The position numbers and the translations under genes were made by a program. From Lineolata rhizophorae (Eukaryota; Ascomycota; Dothideomycetes; Lineolatales; Lineolataceae), in NCBI GenBank assembly GCA_010093515.1, contig MU001675.1, forward strand, positions 1,011,371 to 1,075,370: a DNA stretch of 64,000 nt. The letters are read 5' to 3'. The notes under the pieces were generated by a model. The model did no database searches. It worked only from the letters and a program-made list of their open reading frames with translations, and was not told the DNA's origin. Shown here piece after piece: positions 11,177 through 22,697 of this stretch (within the stretch, counting starts at the first letter, position 1; every line of letters starts with the position of its first letter).

Positions 11177-13301
11177 ATGAAGTTCGCCCACATCTTCCAA
11201 GACCACCTCACCAAGGACGGCTTCCCGCAGCACTGGGTCGACTCGGCCATTTCCTACCGCCAGCTCAAGAAGTGCATCAAGCGAGTCGAGGAGGAGCTTA
11301 CGGCGCTGGGCCTCGACGCCGACACCTTGACGGCGCTGCTCAAGAGCGTCGAAAAGGGGACGACGTCGTCGACCGTCTCGTCGAGAGCTTCGAGCGTCGC
11401 CGCGTCGCCTAATGACGAGGGGAAAGGCCGGGATGGCTTGGTAAGCGGCGGCCATGATGAGGAGGTGGCTGATGTAGGGGCCGAGAACAGTGGAGCGACG
11501 CGCGAAGGTACAGCGGAGGGGGAGGAGGAGGAACACGAGCACGAGGAAGAAGAAAACAAACCGTTCGAATACCGCCTTTCCCGCGCGTCGTCCTCCGCGC
11601 CCTCTCCACCAACCGCCACGCTAAACACTCCGCCGTCCCGCCGACCCCGCTCCTCGTCTTCCCCGCAGTTCGTCCCCCACCTCCTCTTCGCCGTCGACGA
11701 GCGCACCGGCCAGCCCCTCGACGCCCGCCTCGCGCCCGAGACCAAAGCCTACCTGCACGAGCTCGCCGTCCGGCAAGGCCTGACGGACGTGCGCGTGCTG
11801 GACGTCAGCGAAGGCGGCCACGATGACGACGGCGACGGCGGCAACAACGGCAAGCGAGACGGCGGGGACGACGTGCCGGATTGGGCGCGCGAGGCGAACA
11901 CGGCGACGGTGGACACGGAGACTAGCGCGACGACGGCGTCGGCGGCGTCGTCGCGCACTAGTTCGACGAGCCCGTCGTGGCGGAACGGTACCGACGCTGC
12001 GCCCGCCATCCGCATGGTCTCGGTCCCGCTGCACTCGGACACGCTCTTCTTCGCGCAGCTGTGGCGCGAGCTCTCCGGTCTCGCGTCCCTGCAAGCCGCG
12101 GAGCAATCCGAGCTATTCTCCGCCGTGGCGGCGCTGCGCGACAAGGTGGCTAAGGTGGCGGACCCCGCGCGCGGGGGCGGCAAACTACTGGGCAAGAAGC
12201 TGGCGATGCACAAGTCGGATCTGCCGGTGTGGCAGCGCATCTTCGCGAGCTATGTGGAGAGGGAGGTGTTTTTTGCGACGGGCGAGGTGGAGCATGGCGC
12301 GAGGGGGTACGAGGAGGCGAGGAGGCGGTTCGAGGGGTGGGTGGCGGACTTGAAGAGAGAGGGACTGTTGAAAGGAGAAGGAGAAGGGGAGGAGGCGGAC
12401 GGGGAAAGGGGAAGGAAAGAGAAGGGTGAGGTGGAGACCGACGATATCAAGGACGACGACATCAGCAACACCAACAACAGCAGCCACCACAACCACCACC
12501 ACGCCCGCACAACCAGCACCCAAACCGACGCCGCAATCAGGCTCCGCTCCTCCTCCTCCTCCCCACCACCGCCCGAAAACAGGCCCGCGACCCGCGGCTT
12601 CAAGCGCAAGGAATCCGCCGACGCCCTCGCCCTCTTCGTCGCCCTCAACCGCCGCCTGCTCGCCAACCTCCTCTTCATGGACCTTAACCGCGCCGCCACG
12701 GCCAAGATCCTCAAGAAGTTCGACAAGCGCACCGCGCTGGGGGCGCGGCCGTCGTTCCTAGCGGCCGCGACGGCCGGCGGCGGGAGGGCGGCGGCACCCG
12801 CAGGCGCGGGAGCGGCGGGAGGAGGAGGGCCGAGCGGCTACGACGTCGGCGCCCTGCTGGCGCGCGACGTGACGCAGGCGGTGTGCGCGGCCGTGGCGCA
12901 GGAGCTGCTGCCCGCCGTGCCGCAGCTGACGGACTGGCTGTGTCCCGTCTGCTACGCGGTCGCGTACCGGCCGATCCGACTGCGCTGCAAGCACCTGTTC
13001 TGCATCCGGTGCGTCGTCGTCATGCAGCGGACCCGGACGGCCCGGTGTCCGCTGTGCAGGGAGACGTGCGTGTTGGAGGCAGATACTTGTGAGTTTGCCC
13101 AACACCCCTTTTGTGTTTGCTGTTCGTTTAATACGGTGTTTGCTGACTTGGTGTTCCGTAGCGACGATCGATTGGGAGTTGGGGAGGTGGCTGAAGATGT
13201 ATTTTCCCAAGGAGGTGCATGCGAAGCATAAGGACAACTTGAGGCAGAATAGCGTCGAGGAGTATGGAGAGGAGTACATTGACAAGTGCGTTGTCATGTG
13301 A
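11177..13301 (+). CDS. SPX-domain RING-finger protein (RING-14 type)
   Basis: This predicts 683 residues from exons 11177-13088 and 13162-13301; the 73-bp intron has a GTGAGT donor and joins within a Ser codon. The N-terminus MKFAHIFQDHL begins an SPX domain, which in known members senses inositol pyrophosphates and so phosphate status. The SPX region is broken up by long Ser-, Asp- and Glu-rich inserts. A C3HC4 RING follows at about residues 588-628 (CPVC...CKHLFCIRC...CPLC), implying E3 ubiquitin ligase activity. After the intron comes a conserved-looking end with WELGRWLKMYFPKE. Filamentous fungi carry one such SPX-plus-RING protein, often annotated RING-14. The substrate is unknown. The upstream in-frame region lacks a better ATG; the chosen ATG matches the canonical MKF start of SPX proteins. 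Confidence 0.92.
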
Positions 13302-13751
13302 AGATTCTTCTGTAATGTGGAAGTGGGGGAAGAGGAGAGGTACAGCGATATCTCACGCGCTTAAGTTTGGAAGGATGTTCGATGTTTTACTTTTCCCTCC
13401 TTTTTTTTTGTTGATTTGTTTGCTTAAGTGCATGAGATACCCACGATATCATAGGGTGGATTCAGTTCTGTTTTATATGCTTTGCCATTTAGACGGACTT
13501 GACAAGCTCATTCTTGACTATGCGTCAGAGGTCAAAGGAACCTGCAGGACATACAGGACGTTTGTGGGTTCCCACCGCGTTTTTCAGGAATCTAGGCGAT
13601 AGGATAATTTTTGGCTCGTTAGAGATGCATCTAGCGGCCATAAATACATAATAAGATAATAATATGTGGTAATAAGTTTCGCGTGAGATGAATTCTAAAC
13701 TGAAACCAAAAAGAAGAAAAACCCCCCCAGGAACAACAAACAAGCAAAGCT
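13302..13751. other. Convergent 3' flanks
   Basis: This 450-bp stretch lies between the SPX-RING stop and the stop of the membrane-protein gene. It is AT-rich with T- and A-tracts and shows no gene; it is presumably two facing 3' UTRs. Confidence 0.6.
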
Positions 13752-14686
13752 TTAGATCTCCCCTCTACTCTTAGAAATGTTCTTGATCTGGCGCTTGGTC
13801 TTGATGCGCCGGTAAACCAGGTAGTACGTGACGGCCGTGAGAATGTAGACGGCGCACTCGAGGATGCCCATGTACCATCCGACGGACTGAACAACCAGAT
13901 GTCAGCCAAAAGCTCCAGAGCCGGACAAGGCTGGTTCTCGCAGAAGACGAGGTTGGACCAAAAAAGGGAAAAGGGAACAAAAAAGCTCACCTGAATATCA
14001 CAATATTGCTCGAAGTTGACCTCGTTGGCAAAGACCTCCTGAATGTTCTGGGCGGCCTCGGAGCAACTCCAGCCCCACAGATCATCCGTGCGCTTCTCAG
14101 TCCTGTACACGACGACCGTCGCGATCCAGACGCCGATCTCGCCCAGCACCGTGAGCCAACCGAAGACGCCGGCGACGGCCGCGACAACGTTGGCCGAGGC
14201 GACGGAGCGCATGTAAGCGACGAGGATGCCGAAGTTGAGGAGGAGCCCGGTGGCGGCGATGCCGAAGTAGAGGTAGGTGGGCCAGGTCTTGGAGTCCTTT
14301 GCCCATGCGGTGCGCTCCTCGACGCCGCCGTCGGGTCGCGTCACCTCGCGGAAGACGTCGCGGGTCGAGAGGAACTTGTACAGCGTCATGGTGATGGGGA
14401 TGAAGACGCCGATGGCGACGAGCGCCGAGAGCACCCGCGATATGAGGCGCAGCTTCCGGATGCGCTGCTTAAGCTGCTGGTCCTCGGCTGTGATGCCCCC
14501 GTAGCTGTTGTCCTCGGCGTCGTGCGCGGGGACCGGGCCCGAAGGCATGTGCCCTGGTGTGGCATGTTGCTCGACGAGCATCATGGGCTTGAGGGGGAAG
14601 CCGTGGCTGGAGGCGGAAGAAAGGGGCGGTGAAGGGTGCGAGGGCGCCGTGGAGGGGTGGTTGTTGTAGTAGCTTGCGGATGCCAT
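13752..14686 (-). CDS. Four-helix membrane protein of unknown function
   Basis: Exons 14686-13991 and 13886-13752 (104-bp intron, donor GTGAGC, acceptor TTCAG) give 276 residues. The first 70 or so residues are Pro/Ser/His-rich and probably cytosolic. Four hydrophobic segments follow, at about residues 80-105, 133-160, 165-195 and 235-257, and the protein ends in a basic tail (RRIKTKRQIKNISKSR). Between helices three and four is a Cys-containing loop with a WGWSCSEAAQ motif. The four-helix arrangement resembles MARVEL-like proteins, but I do not recognise the family. The unspliced frame would read on into the intron for another 119 codons; splicing is preferred because it supplies the fourth helix. 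Confidence 0.8.
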
Positions 14687-17178
14687 TGTAATGGAGGGAG
14701 AGTAGGACGATTGATTAAATGTCTAGATGTTCGCCTGGATCCCTCCCTGCTCTGAACGCCCACGCGTATTACGGCTCGCAATCGCTTTGCTATCCCTCGA
14801 AATACTCAGGATTTCTCCTGGATCGTCGTCTTCAGACCGAAACTGTAATTACGTCGATGGCGGGGAGGACCCTTGCTGCGCGAAAGAGGCACAGTGAAGC
14901 GCGCTGAAAACGTCGTCACAGAGGTCCCGAATTGTCGTGGACTCTGTCGATGGATTTCCTGATAGGGTCGTCGATCCTATGCTTGGACTTGGGTTTCAGA
15001 CCCCTTGGCGTCGTTGCCCGTCCCTCGTTCCTGTCGATCGCTGCGTCGAACAGGGCCCACTCGGGTGGTGGTTGTTTCAACTTCCGGACGTCCAAGGAGA
15101 GCAAGTGACGAGTAGCTGCAACGATCACCGGACAATCGCTAAATTTTGAGAACGAAGTTATTAAGAACGAAGGAAGAAGATTGAAGATGAGGGGAATCGA
15201 TTGAGAAATTAGTTAGCAATAAAAAGGAAAAACAAAGCGGTGACTGATTCCTTGCTTAGCCTCAAGGCCACTCGTGTCAGCTACGCTTTCCGCTACCGTA
15301 GGCCTAGAAGCAAGCAGGGACTGGCCGCCCTACGAGTCAATCCAGCACCCACAACAACAAAAAGTGTTCTCTCGCAGCGCTGGGTGAAAAGAATGAAGGG
15401 AGTAGCTGGAAGCAGCGCCTCAGCTAAGGCTGAAGGAGAACCCTCTCCTTTCTTATCAAGCCCTCTTCAACCCTTTTCTTCGCGGGTCGGGATCCGTTCC
15501 ATGCAGGGCCGGCCATGCAAGCCGAGAACGCTATCCCCCTCGCGATCAAATCTGGGGTGGCCACCTCGCCCAGCGCCCCGCCGCCCCGTCAGCGCCGAGC
15601 TTAATCATTCCCGTCGACCAAGCCCGCCCAGCTCAATTGGTCGCGGCACCCGCACGGCCGAAGCTTGCGGCTACTAAGTTCGCTGGCTCGTGCTGTCGCG
15701 CAATGGAGCAAGCGGTGGGGGAGCTGAGAGCAGGGGCAAGTGGCACTGAGAAGCCTTGGCGCATGCTTGGCTCGGCGTTGGCCGAGCCAACCCAGAGACG
15801 CCGCCGTTGGAGACGGCGCGCCGGCTTGTGGCTGTGGCAGGGAAAAGAAATTGGGGGCACGGCATTAACGAGACGTGAGGCTTGCATGTGGCGCAGTGGT
15901 TGCAAAGCATGCGCGGAAGCGAAACGGTGTGTTTGGTGCCGCGCCGCTTATTTTTAGGCCTGCTTATACAAGCTGGACTGATCACGGAATAGGGTACGCT
16001 TGCAGGGATTGGTCCGGTCGCACGGACCGTGGCACCAAGGTGGAATGAGTCTATCCTGCGTGCGGCAGCACATCAGCGAAATTGAATCGTTTCGCATTGC
16101 GATGTCTCGGGCTTGGTAACAGGTTTAGTCATGGGCAGCTGAGGTGTAATCGTTTTCTGGTGTTTCCCTTTGAGAACCAAGGGGATGAAGACGGTCGGAC
16201 AGTCTAGCTATGTGTGTATGTACTTCGTACCTCGAAACCACTGACCACGCGTCGAATCAAGATTGAAATCTCTCCGCCACTGAATTATTGCTTCCTAAGC
16301 ATGTATTCTCTGCTTCATATCACTCCGCGTGCCTTACTTTACCATAACGAGAAAAGTAAGTTAACCTTCCCTCAGTTCGTGATGCGAATACGAGTTCCTA
16401 TTTCTACCAAATTGACCAAAGCAGTATACCAATCCCGTATGCTTCTCATCCTATGTGCAGTTCTAGACGCCACTTGGCCATCTGGTTAACAAGTTCTGCT
16501 GTCCAGTCTACTCTCAACACTTTTCTCCAAGCAGCATCTGACGCCAAAAGCTCGACAAATAACGAAGCGGAACATGTCAACAAAGCCCGCCCAGGCAAGA
16601 GAAAAGCAAAATAGGAAGCACCCCTAGCGTCTACTACTGCTGGAAAAAAACACCACTCCGACTTCGTACGCCGTGACTATTCCAGACACTTTACATGTCC
16701 ACATTAGCTGTCAAGCACTAGGCAATCACAGCGATTTCATACCCCTCAGCCGACACGAGTCCCAAAGACGCACAACACCCGCAACATACCTGCTCTGACT
16801 TAACACGTACTAATACAGCCTATCAACCGCTCTCAGACCTCAACCACTCCACTAAGCGGCTACTAATGCCCTAGCCAGCCTTTGCAAGCCCACCGCCCGC
16901 ACCGAATCGGTCCTGATATCTTTTTCTCCTGTTAGAAATAAAAAGTCCACAATGAACAAGATGTAGAGACACACGAAGAGAGACTAAGCAGCACAAGAAC
17001 CACCCAGTGCCCAATCTAGCCGGCCTAACTCCCGTCCGTTCATCCCGTTTGTCTTCCATGAAAGCGGCGCTGTTCGCAATTCAACGCCTCGACCCGTACA
17101 CACACGCACTAGCTAGCTAACCCCCATTGCACTACCCGCTCACGCATAAATGTCCTCTCTCCCACTCATCCTCATCCC
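14687..17178. other. Intergenic region (about 2.5 kb)
   Basis: This holds the promoter of the membrane-protein gene and the 3' flank of the exportin gene. Short open frames (for example at 15240-15677 and 15637-15957) show no domain and poor starts. A perfect 10-bp hairpin at 15767-15790 is listed separately. Nothing else is supportable. Confidence 0.55.
15767..15790. repeat. Perfect 10-bp inverted repeat with CGG-N6-CCG core
   Basis: TTGGCTCGGC (15767-15776), a four-base spacer and GCCGAGCCAA (15781-15790) form a perfect palindromic stem. It embeds CGG-N6-CCG, the spacing of sites bound by fungal Zn2Cys6 dimers. It lies about 1.1 kb upstream of the membrane-protein gene. Function is inferred only from the symmetry. 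Confidence 0.4.
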
Positions 17179-20100
17179 TCATCCAAACATATCCGCCACT
17201 CCCGCCAACGCCTCCTCCCCTTCCCCAACACCCCCCTTCCCACTCGCTCCCCTACCACCGCTCTCGCCCACCCCCTCCTGATCGACGTTCATATACCTTT
17301 CCGCCGCGGCGCTCCGCTTGCGCCCCTCGGGCCGCTGTACCTTGCCTAGTTCGTGGATGCTGACGCCGCGCACGCTGGCGAGCAGATCAAGCACAAGGGC
17401 ACGCTGCTGGCGGTCCTGCGGCGCCGGGTGCGCGGCGAGCGCTTCAATGGCGCGGTCCAGCTTGCGCGCGCGGGGGGCCTCGGCCATGCCGGGCAGCGAT
17501 AGGAGCACTTCTCGCGCAATCGGGGCCTGGACGGCGCCGCCGTCGGACTTCCCACCGGCCGCGGGAGCGGCGGCATCCAGCCGCACGATTGTCGCAATCA
17601 GTCCTGCCAAGTCGCGCTGGATATCGACGAAGTACGGCTCATGTAGGCTCGTGATGGCCGCCTGGAGAATGTCGTAGCAGATGAAGTTGTGGATTGGGCC
17701 TGGGGCTCGGTAAGTCGGAATGGTAGCACGCAGGCCGCGGATCACGACGCCGACAGAGCGTGTGTCGCGCACGCGCAGCATGTTTTTGGCGAAGACGAAG
17801 AGGCGTTCTAAGATGGATGGGGTGGCCTCCACGAACTTCCAGAGTGGCTCCGGCTTAGGGTTGTTATTGGTGTCGGTGTTCTTAGAATTGGCGTCTTGCT
17901 GGCCGCCGCTGTTCTCGGACGCCGATTGGGGGTTTTCTGCGAAGGTGTGGTGATGCGCGTTAGAATCTGCAATCAATCCATCGCTCCACGAGCAAGTTAC
18001 CTCGACCTAAAAAGCGTTCAAACTTACCAATCCCCTGCTTGTTTGACGCCATGAGCGACGTCAGCAGCGATACCGCCGTATAGGTCAGTTGTCTGAGTAT
18101 ACTCTCCGACTTCATCTCATCGCCGAGCTCCTCCTCCCTGCTCGCCTCCTCAAGCTGCAACTGACCGCTCAGCCTGTCCCACTCGCCGGGTATTTTGCGG
18201 TCCAGCTGCGCGAACAGCATCTCGACCAACGGCGGTAAGAAGTGCGCCCGCAGGTGCGGTGGACACCCGTCAATTAGGTGAGTGCTCATGCTCAGCAGGA
18301 CCGAAAGATGGTGGCTCGACAGGGCCGCCGCGTGGGTGTATAGCGCCTCGGCTAACGGCCGCGGTAGGTCCGGGATGCCGTAGAAGAAGTCGCGTAGCTT
18401 GACTAGCGTGAAGATAACATAGTAAGAAGAGTCGCGGACCTGGCGGGCGGAGCCGCGCACGGTCGAGGCGAAGCCTTCGTAGGCGTCCTTGGACCCACTC
18501 ACCCGCGCGAAGAAGTCATCCCGGCTCTCCTTGGAGATGCCCGCTTGCCAGAAGCGGTCGGTGAGCATGCGCTTGATGACGCCTTCCCGCAAATTCACCG
18601 GCAGTTGCTGCCATGTTTCGGGGTCGTTGAAGGCCTGCGCGTACCTGATGAGCTGTAGTAAGTTCGGTAGCACGTCACGGATGGTGTCTGCCCAGAGCGT
18701 GCACGTAAGCTCGTACGCCTGTGTTCCTTCCTGCACCTTCTCCGTGGACGCGGAGAGCAATGCTCGCGTTAACCGGAGCGGGAGTCGCTGTTGTCGGCTC
18801 ATGATCTCCTCTTGCAACACTCGGCCCTCAGGGTCTAGCTGCTTGGAGGACCAATCTTCGATTTGATGGAAGCCTCGTAACATCAGGAACTCCGGTAATT
18901 GACCAAGGCCTAGCAGCTCGCAGAACCCCTGAAAGGACTGCAACGACTTCCCAAACTCCGGATCCTGCCACGCCTCTCTCACAGGCCTGATCATCTCGCG
19001 TAACCTAGCCTCCTGAACCTCGCGGTCTAATGTCGTTGACCGATGCACGATAAGGAAGAGAAACGCAATGAAGCCATGTCTCCGCCTCTCTGCTACGCTC
19101 GGCTTCGCCAGCAATGTATTGACCTTGGCCTCTAGCTCGTCGTATACGCTCAGGAGCTGGTCCGGGAAAGCCATTGCCAAACGTTGCAATTCCGTATGAC
19201 AACACTGTTCCAACGACTTTACCGAGTCCGCGTACGCGGGCATTCCCGGGGCGTCGAGGTCGGGAAGGCTGACGATGTACTCAAGGATAGAGATAGCGAG
19301 GCTGGGCCTCGTTGAGAGGGCTTTGGTAGATATCGTGACGATGAGGGAGATGATGCGCTTGATGATTTCGGGGTCCTGCTCGCCAACATTGGATGGTTAA
19401 TCTCAAACCAGACGGAATGCGTCTGAAAGCTTATCAAACCAGACGTACCATGAACTGGATCGTCAATATAGTCCTACACCAATTCTCGAAGATGTCGTGC
19501 AAGTCGTTCTTCGTGCGCTCGCTCTCCGGGTCCCCCTCTAGTGAGTGTTCCCACTTCAGATATCCCCTCAGCGCGGCATCGATACCCGCGATCTGCGCAT
19601 CGGCGCGAAGCACCGACATCGAGTTTTTATTGTAATTTTCCGCTGCCCCTCCTAATATTAGCATGTTCTCGACAAGCCCAACGTCGTCAGCCAAGCAAAA
19701 CCTCATCACTCACGCTGAAACTTCTCCCCACCGCCCGCATACAGCTCCCTGAACAGCTCCTCTGCCTGGCCCAGTGTATGCTGCACCGCCTCACGCGGCA
19801 ACTTCCACACGATAACCTGCACCACATCGACGCAGTACCGCCTATAGTTCCCCAAGAATGCATGCCGTTCCGGAATGGTATCAATGTCATAGCTCAGGAA
19901 TCGAAAGGTGGCGTTGTCCGAGTCCTCGGGCAGGTACTCGTAGCGCACCAGCCGCGCGGCGCACACCTCCATCAGCCCGCCGATCAGGGCGTTGACCGTG
20001 TCCGAGTCGCGCACGACGCGGCAGCGCAGCAGGCGCGTCCACGCGTGCAGCACCGGGATCGACACCAGCAGGCTCTCGCTCTTGAGCACGTCAAAGAGCA

Positions 20101-21433
20101 GCGCTAGGAAGCCCGGGATGTCGTTGCCGTCGGGCACGAGCTGGGGCCGCTGCTCGAGGCAGTTGGCTAGGTGCGCGAGCAGTTCGGCGATCTTCTTGCA
20201 GAGGTCGTAGCGGCCATCGTCGGCGAAGGCCTCGACCTCCTCGATGCAGGGAGCTGCCGACCACGTGTATAGCTGGTGGAGCGGGCCGACGCTGTCGGCG
20301 AAGTACAGCGGCGCCACGATGTCGACGAACTCATCGTCGTGCAGGTGCGGGCGCGAGTAGATGGCATACAGCGCTTCGACGGCCGCCATCTGAAGCGGCA
20401 CGTCCGGCACCGTAACGGCCTTGCAAATGGCCTGGATGCAGCCCGTCAACTGTAGCGCCTTGGGTATGATCCAGGGGAATACGGCCTTGAGCGTGCCGAG
20501 CACGCGGATAGCTAGGCCGCGTGCCTCGCCGCAACCCTGGTTTTGCATGGCGATGCTGGCTAGACACCATTCGAGCACGTCGCAGAGCCGCTTGACCCAT
20601 CCCTCGGTCCCGTACCGCACCTCGGTACCCAGCTGCGATGCCGCGCTCTCGCGCTGCGGGAAGTCCTCCATCATGGCCTGCTGTGGGGTGAAAATCTCGA
20701 CACAGGCGCGGCCCAACTCGTTGTTGCGCAGCGCAGCAACTGGGTCATCGCGGTTGAACACGTCTTCTGCGAGCGTTTCCAGCACCACCATTACAAGGGT
20801 GCGCTTCTCAGCCGAGCCGCCACCTTCGCTGCCCCCGGCGCCATTCTGCGCGCCTTCATCCGTCCCTCCTGTCGCGCCGCCATTGATGTTTCTATCGCCC
20901 GCTTCCCACAGGCCTCGCACCAGTATCTCGTCCATGCTATCCCAATCCCCAGGCCAACATCTCTTCGCCACCTCCGCCCACACAACCGCAATCTTGTTCC
21001 GAAGAAAAAAGGCATCCCCAGTATCCACGCTAGTCGCTAACTGTACCGTCCACGCCCTCAGTTGCGCCCGTTCGCCGGGCCCGAATTCGTCCCACCCATA
21101 GGACACGGCGTGCTCGATCATGCTCAGGCCGTATAGTCGCAGATGGCCTGGCGACTGCTTGGCCGCCGCAAGAGAGAAGCCATATTGCGGGGCGGAAGGG
21201 TGACGCTTGGCCTGCTCGAGGTAGGCCGACGCGGCTCGGCGTGTCTCGTTGGTGGAGCGGGGGTCGTGGACCGCAGTGAGGGCCGCCGGGATCTGGGCGA
21301 GGTCGGGGGAAAGGTCGGCGTTGGTGTCGGGGCTGTTAGGGAAGGGAGCGGCGGCCGGCGGAGGGGATGAATAGCCATTTGCAGGTGAGGTGTACTGGTC
21401 GAACGCGCCAGGGGAGGACGCCATGCCGTCCAT
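17179..21433 (-). CDS. MSN5: Exportin-5/MSN5-type karyopherin
   Basis: Four exons, 21433-19714, 19651-19449, 19375-18028 and 17966-17179, predict 1352 residues; the introns are 62, 73 and 61 bp and every junction keeps the frame. Family members are importin-beta-like HEAT-repeat carriers that export phosphorylated transcription factors, tRNA or double-stranded RNA cargo with Ran-GTP. The N-terminal part carries the conserved exportin-1/importin-beta block (LRNKIAVVWAEVAKRCWP and the following WDSM), and helical repeats run to the end. A disordered Ser/Pro/Asn leader of about 40 residues comes first, and a Gly/Glu-rich tail last. The frame stays open upstream to a TTG; the ATG at 21433 is used. 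Length is slightly above the 1200-1250 usual for the family, mainly because of the leader, low-complexity inserts and tail. Confidence 0.88.
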
Positions 21434-22697
21434 GACGGCGGATTGGGAGCCAGGTACCAAGAGTCTGAAGGAAGGGTTCCGCGAGTCGACTGTAGACGAG
21501 GTCGAAAGCGGGAGGAAGAATCGGCGTCGCCGGAGTATTCCGTAAGCGGTGGCGTGCTGTAAGACAAGTAGGCGGGCAGGAAACTATGCCGTACGAATGG
21601 AGGACGCAGGACGAATGGGAAGTAAAGAGTGGCGGTGGGAAACTCGAGGAGTCAGAGGGAAAGCACTAGCCGGGTATTTTTGTTGACTGGGCGTACTGTT
21701 TGCCTCAGTCACCGGCACCTTCTCTTACCGTCTCCCCTTACTTCTGACGCGCGCCGTTGAAAGTCCCCGCGACGTCTAGAGAAGGGCGAGAGAAAAGGTT
21801 TAACAGCCCACGCGTTGGTGCGCGCGCGCGTAGTGGACCCCCGACCGCTACCAAAGAGCGCGTGTCAATCGGGCGATGTCTTTCAATCGCTCGCTTGGCC
21901 TGTCAAGGGAGACGGCGGAGGTCTTTCCGTCGTTGCACTGCGAGGCCGGCGGGCAATAAATAGGGAAAAAGAAAAAGAAGGTTGGGTTGCCGTGGGCGTC
22001 CCAGGCAAGGGATCCAGGCCCTTTCTGTTCCTGCCCGTTCCGGAGCAAGCTGCAACGTTCCTGCCTAGTAAGAAGCAACGCCCGCCCTCGGACCCACGGC
22101 CCACTCTTCTTTAAGGAGCCTTTTCACAAGGCGAAGCGCGCGAGCAGAGTCAAGGGACAACGGCCAACATGTTTGGCGTCGGCGTGGTGAGTCAACGGCC
22201 CGGGATCAGCGGTGCGGGTGAAGTGGTGGTGTTGGTCGTGATAACACGAGAGGGAAGAGAGAGGACGAGCACCGAGTGAGTTCGCACGGAGCAGTACGTC
22301 GCGTGGCATGACAGGTTCGGTCTCGTCCGCTGGCATGCAGCTACCGCTTTCGCCCGCGTGCATCGGCCGGCCTTTTGGGCGGGTGAGGCGCACCGCCACC
22401 GCACGTGGGGGGCGCGCCACACCGTCCAACCGTTCCCCGCCACCGCCGAACGCCTCTGCAGATCACGAGCCTCATGTAGGCACTACGTAGGCGCATGACG
22501 GAGAATCTACCCTGGCCTGGTAGGCGATGGACGACTTCAAAGCCAGATACAAAATTGATACTCCGTGTATTCTCAATATGCTATCACTGCGTCCCAAACA
22601 TGCAGGGCAACGATTACAACTTGAATGCCCACGCGCCGCCTGCCAAACGCCTGAAACAACGCACATACCGCAAGACGCCCACCACTACGCCATCCGA
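21434..22697. other. Intergenic region: exportin promoter and sterylglucosidase 3' flank
   Basis: About 1.26 kb between two minus-strand genes. Small open frames on both strands are not supported by any domain or splice signal. The part near 21760-22120 includes a (GC)-rich run and A-rich stretches typical of a promoter. No RNA gene was recognised. Confidence 0.55.

Noticed and set aside
15240-15957. Two overlapping short open frames (145 and 106 codons)
   Set aside because: No domain, weak starts and promoter-like surroundings.
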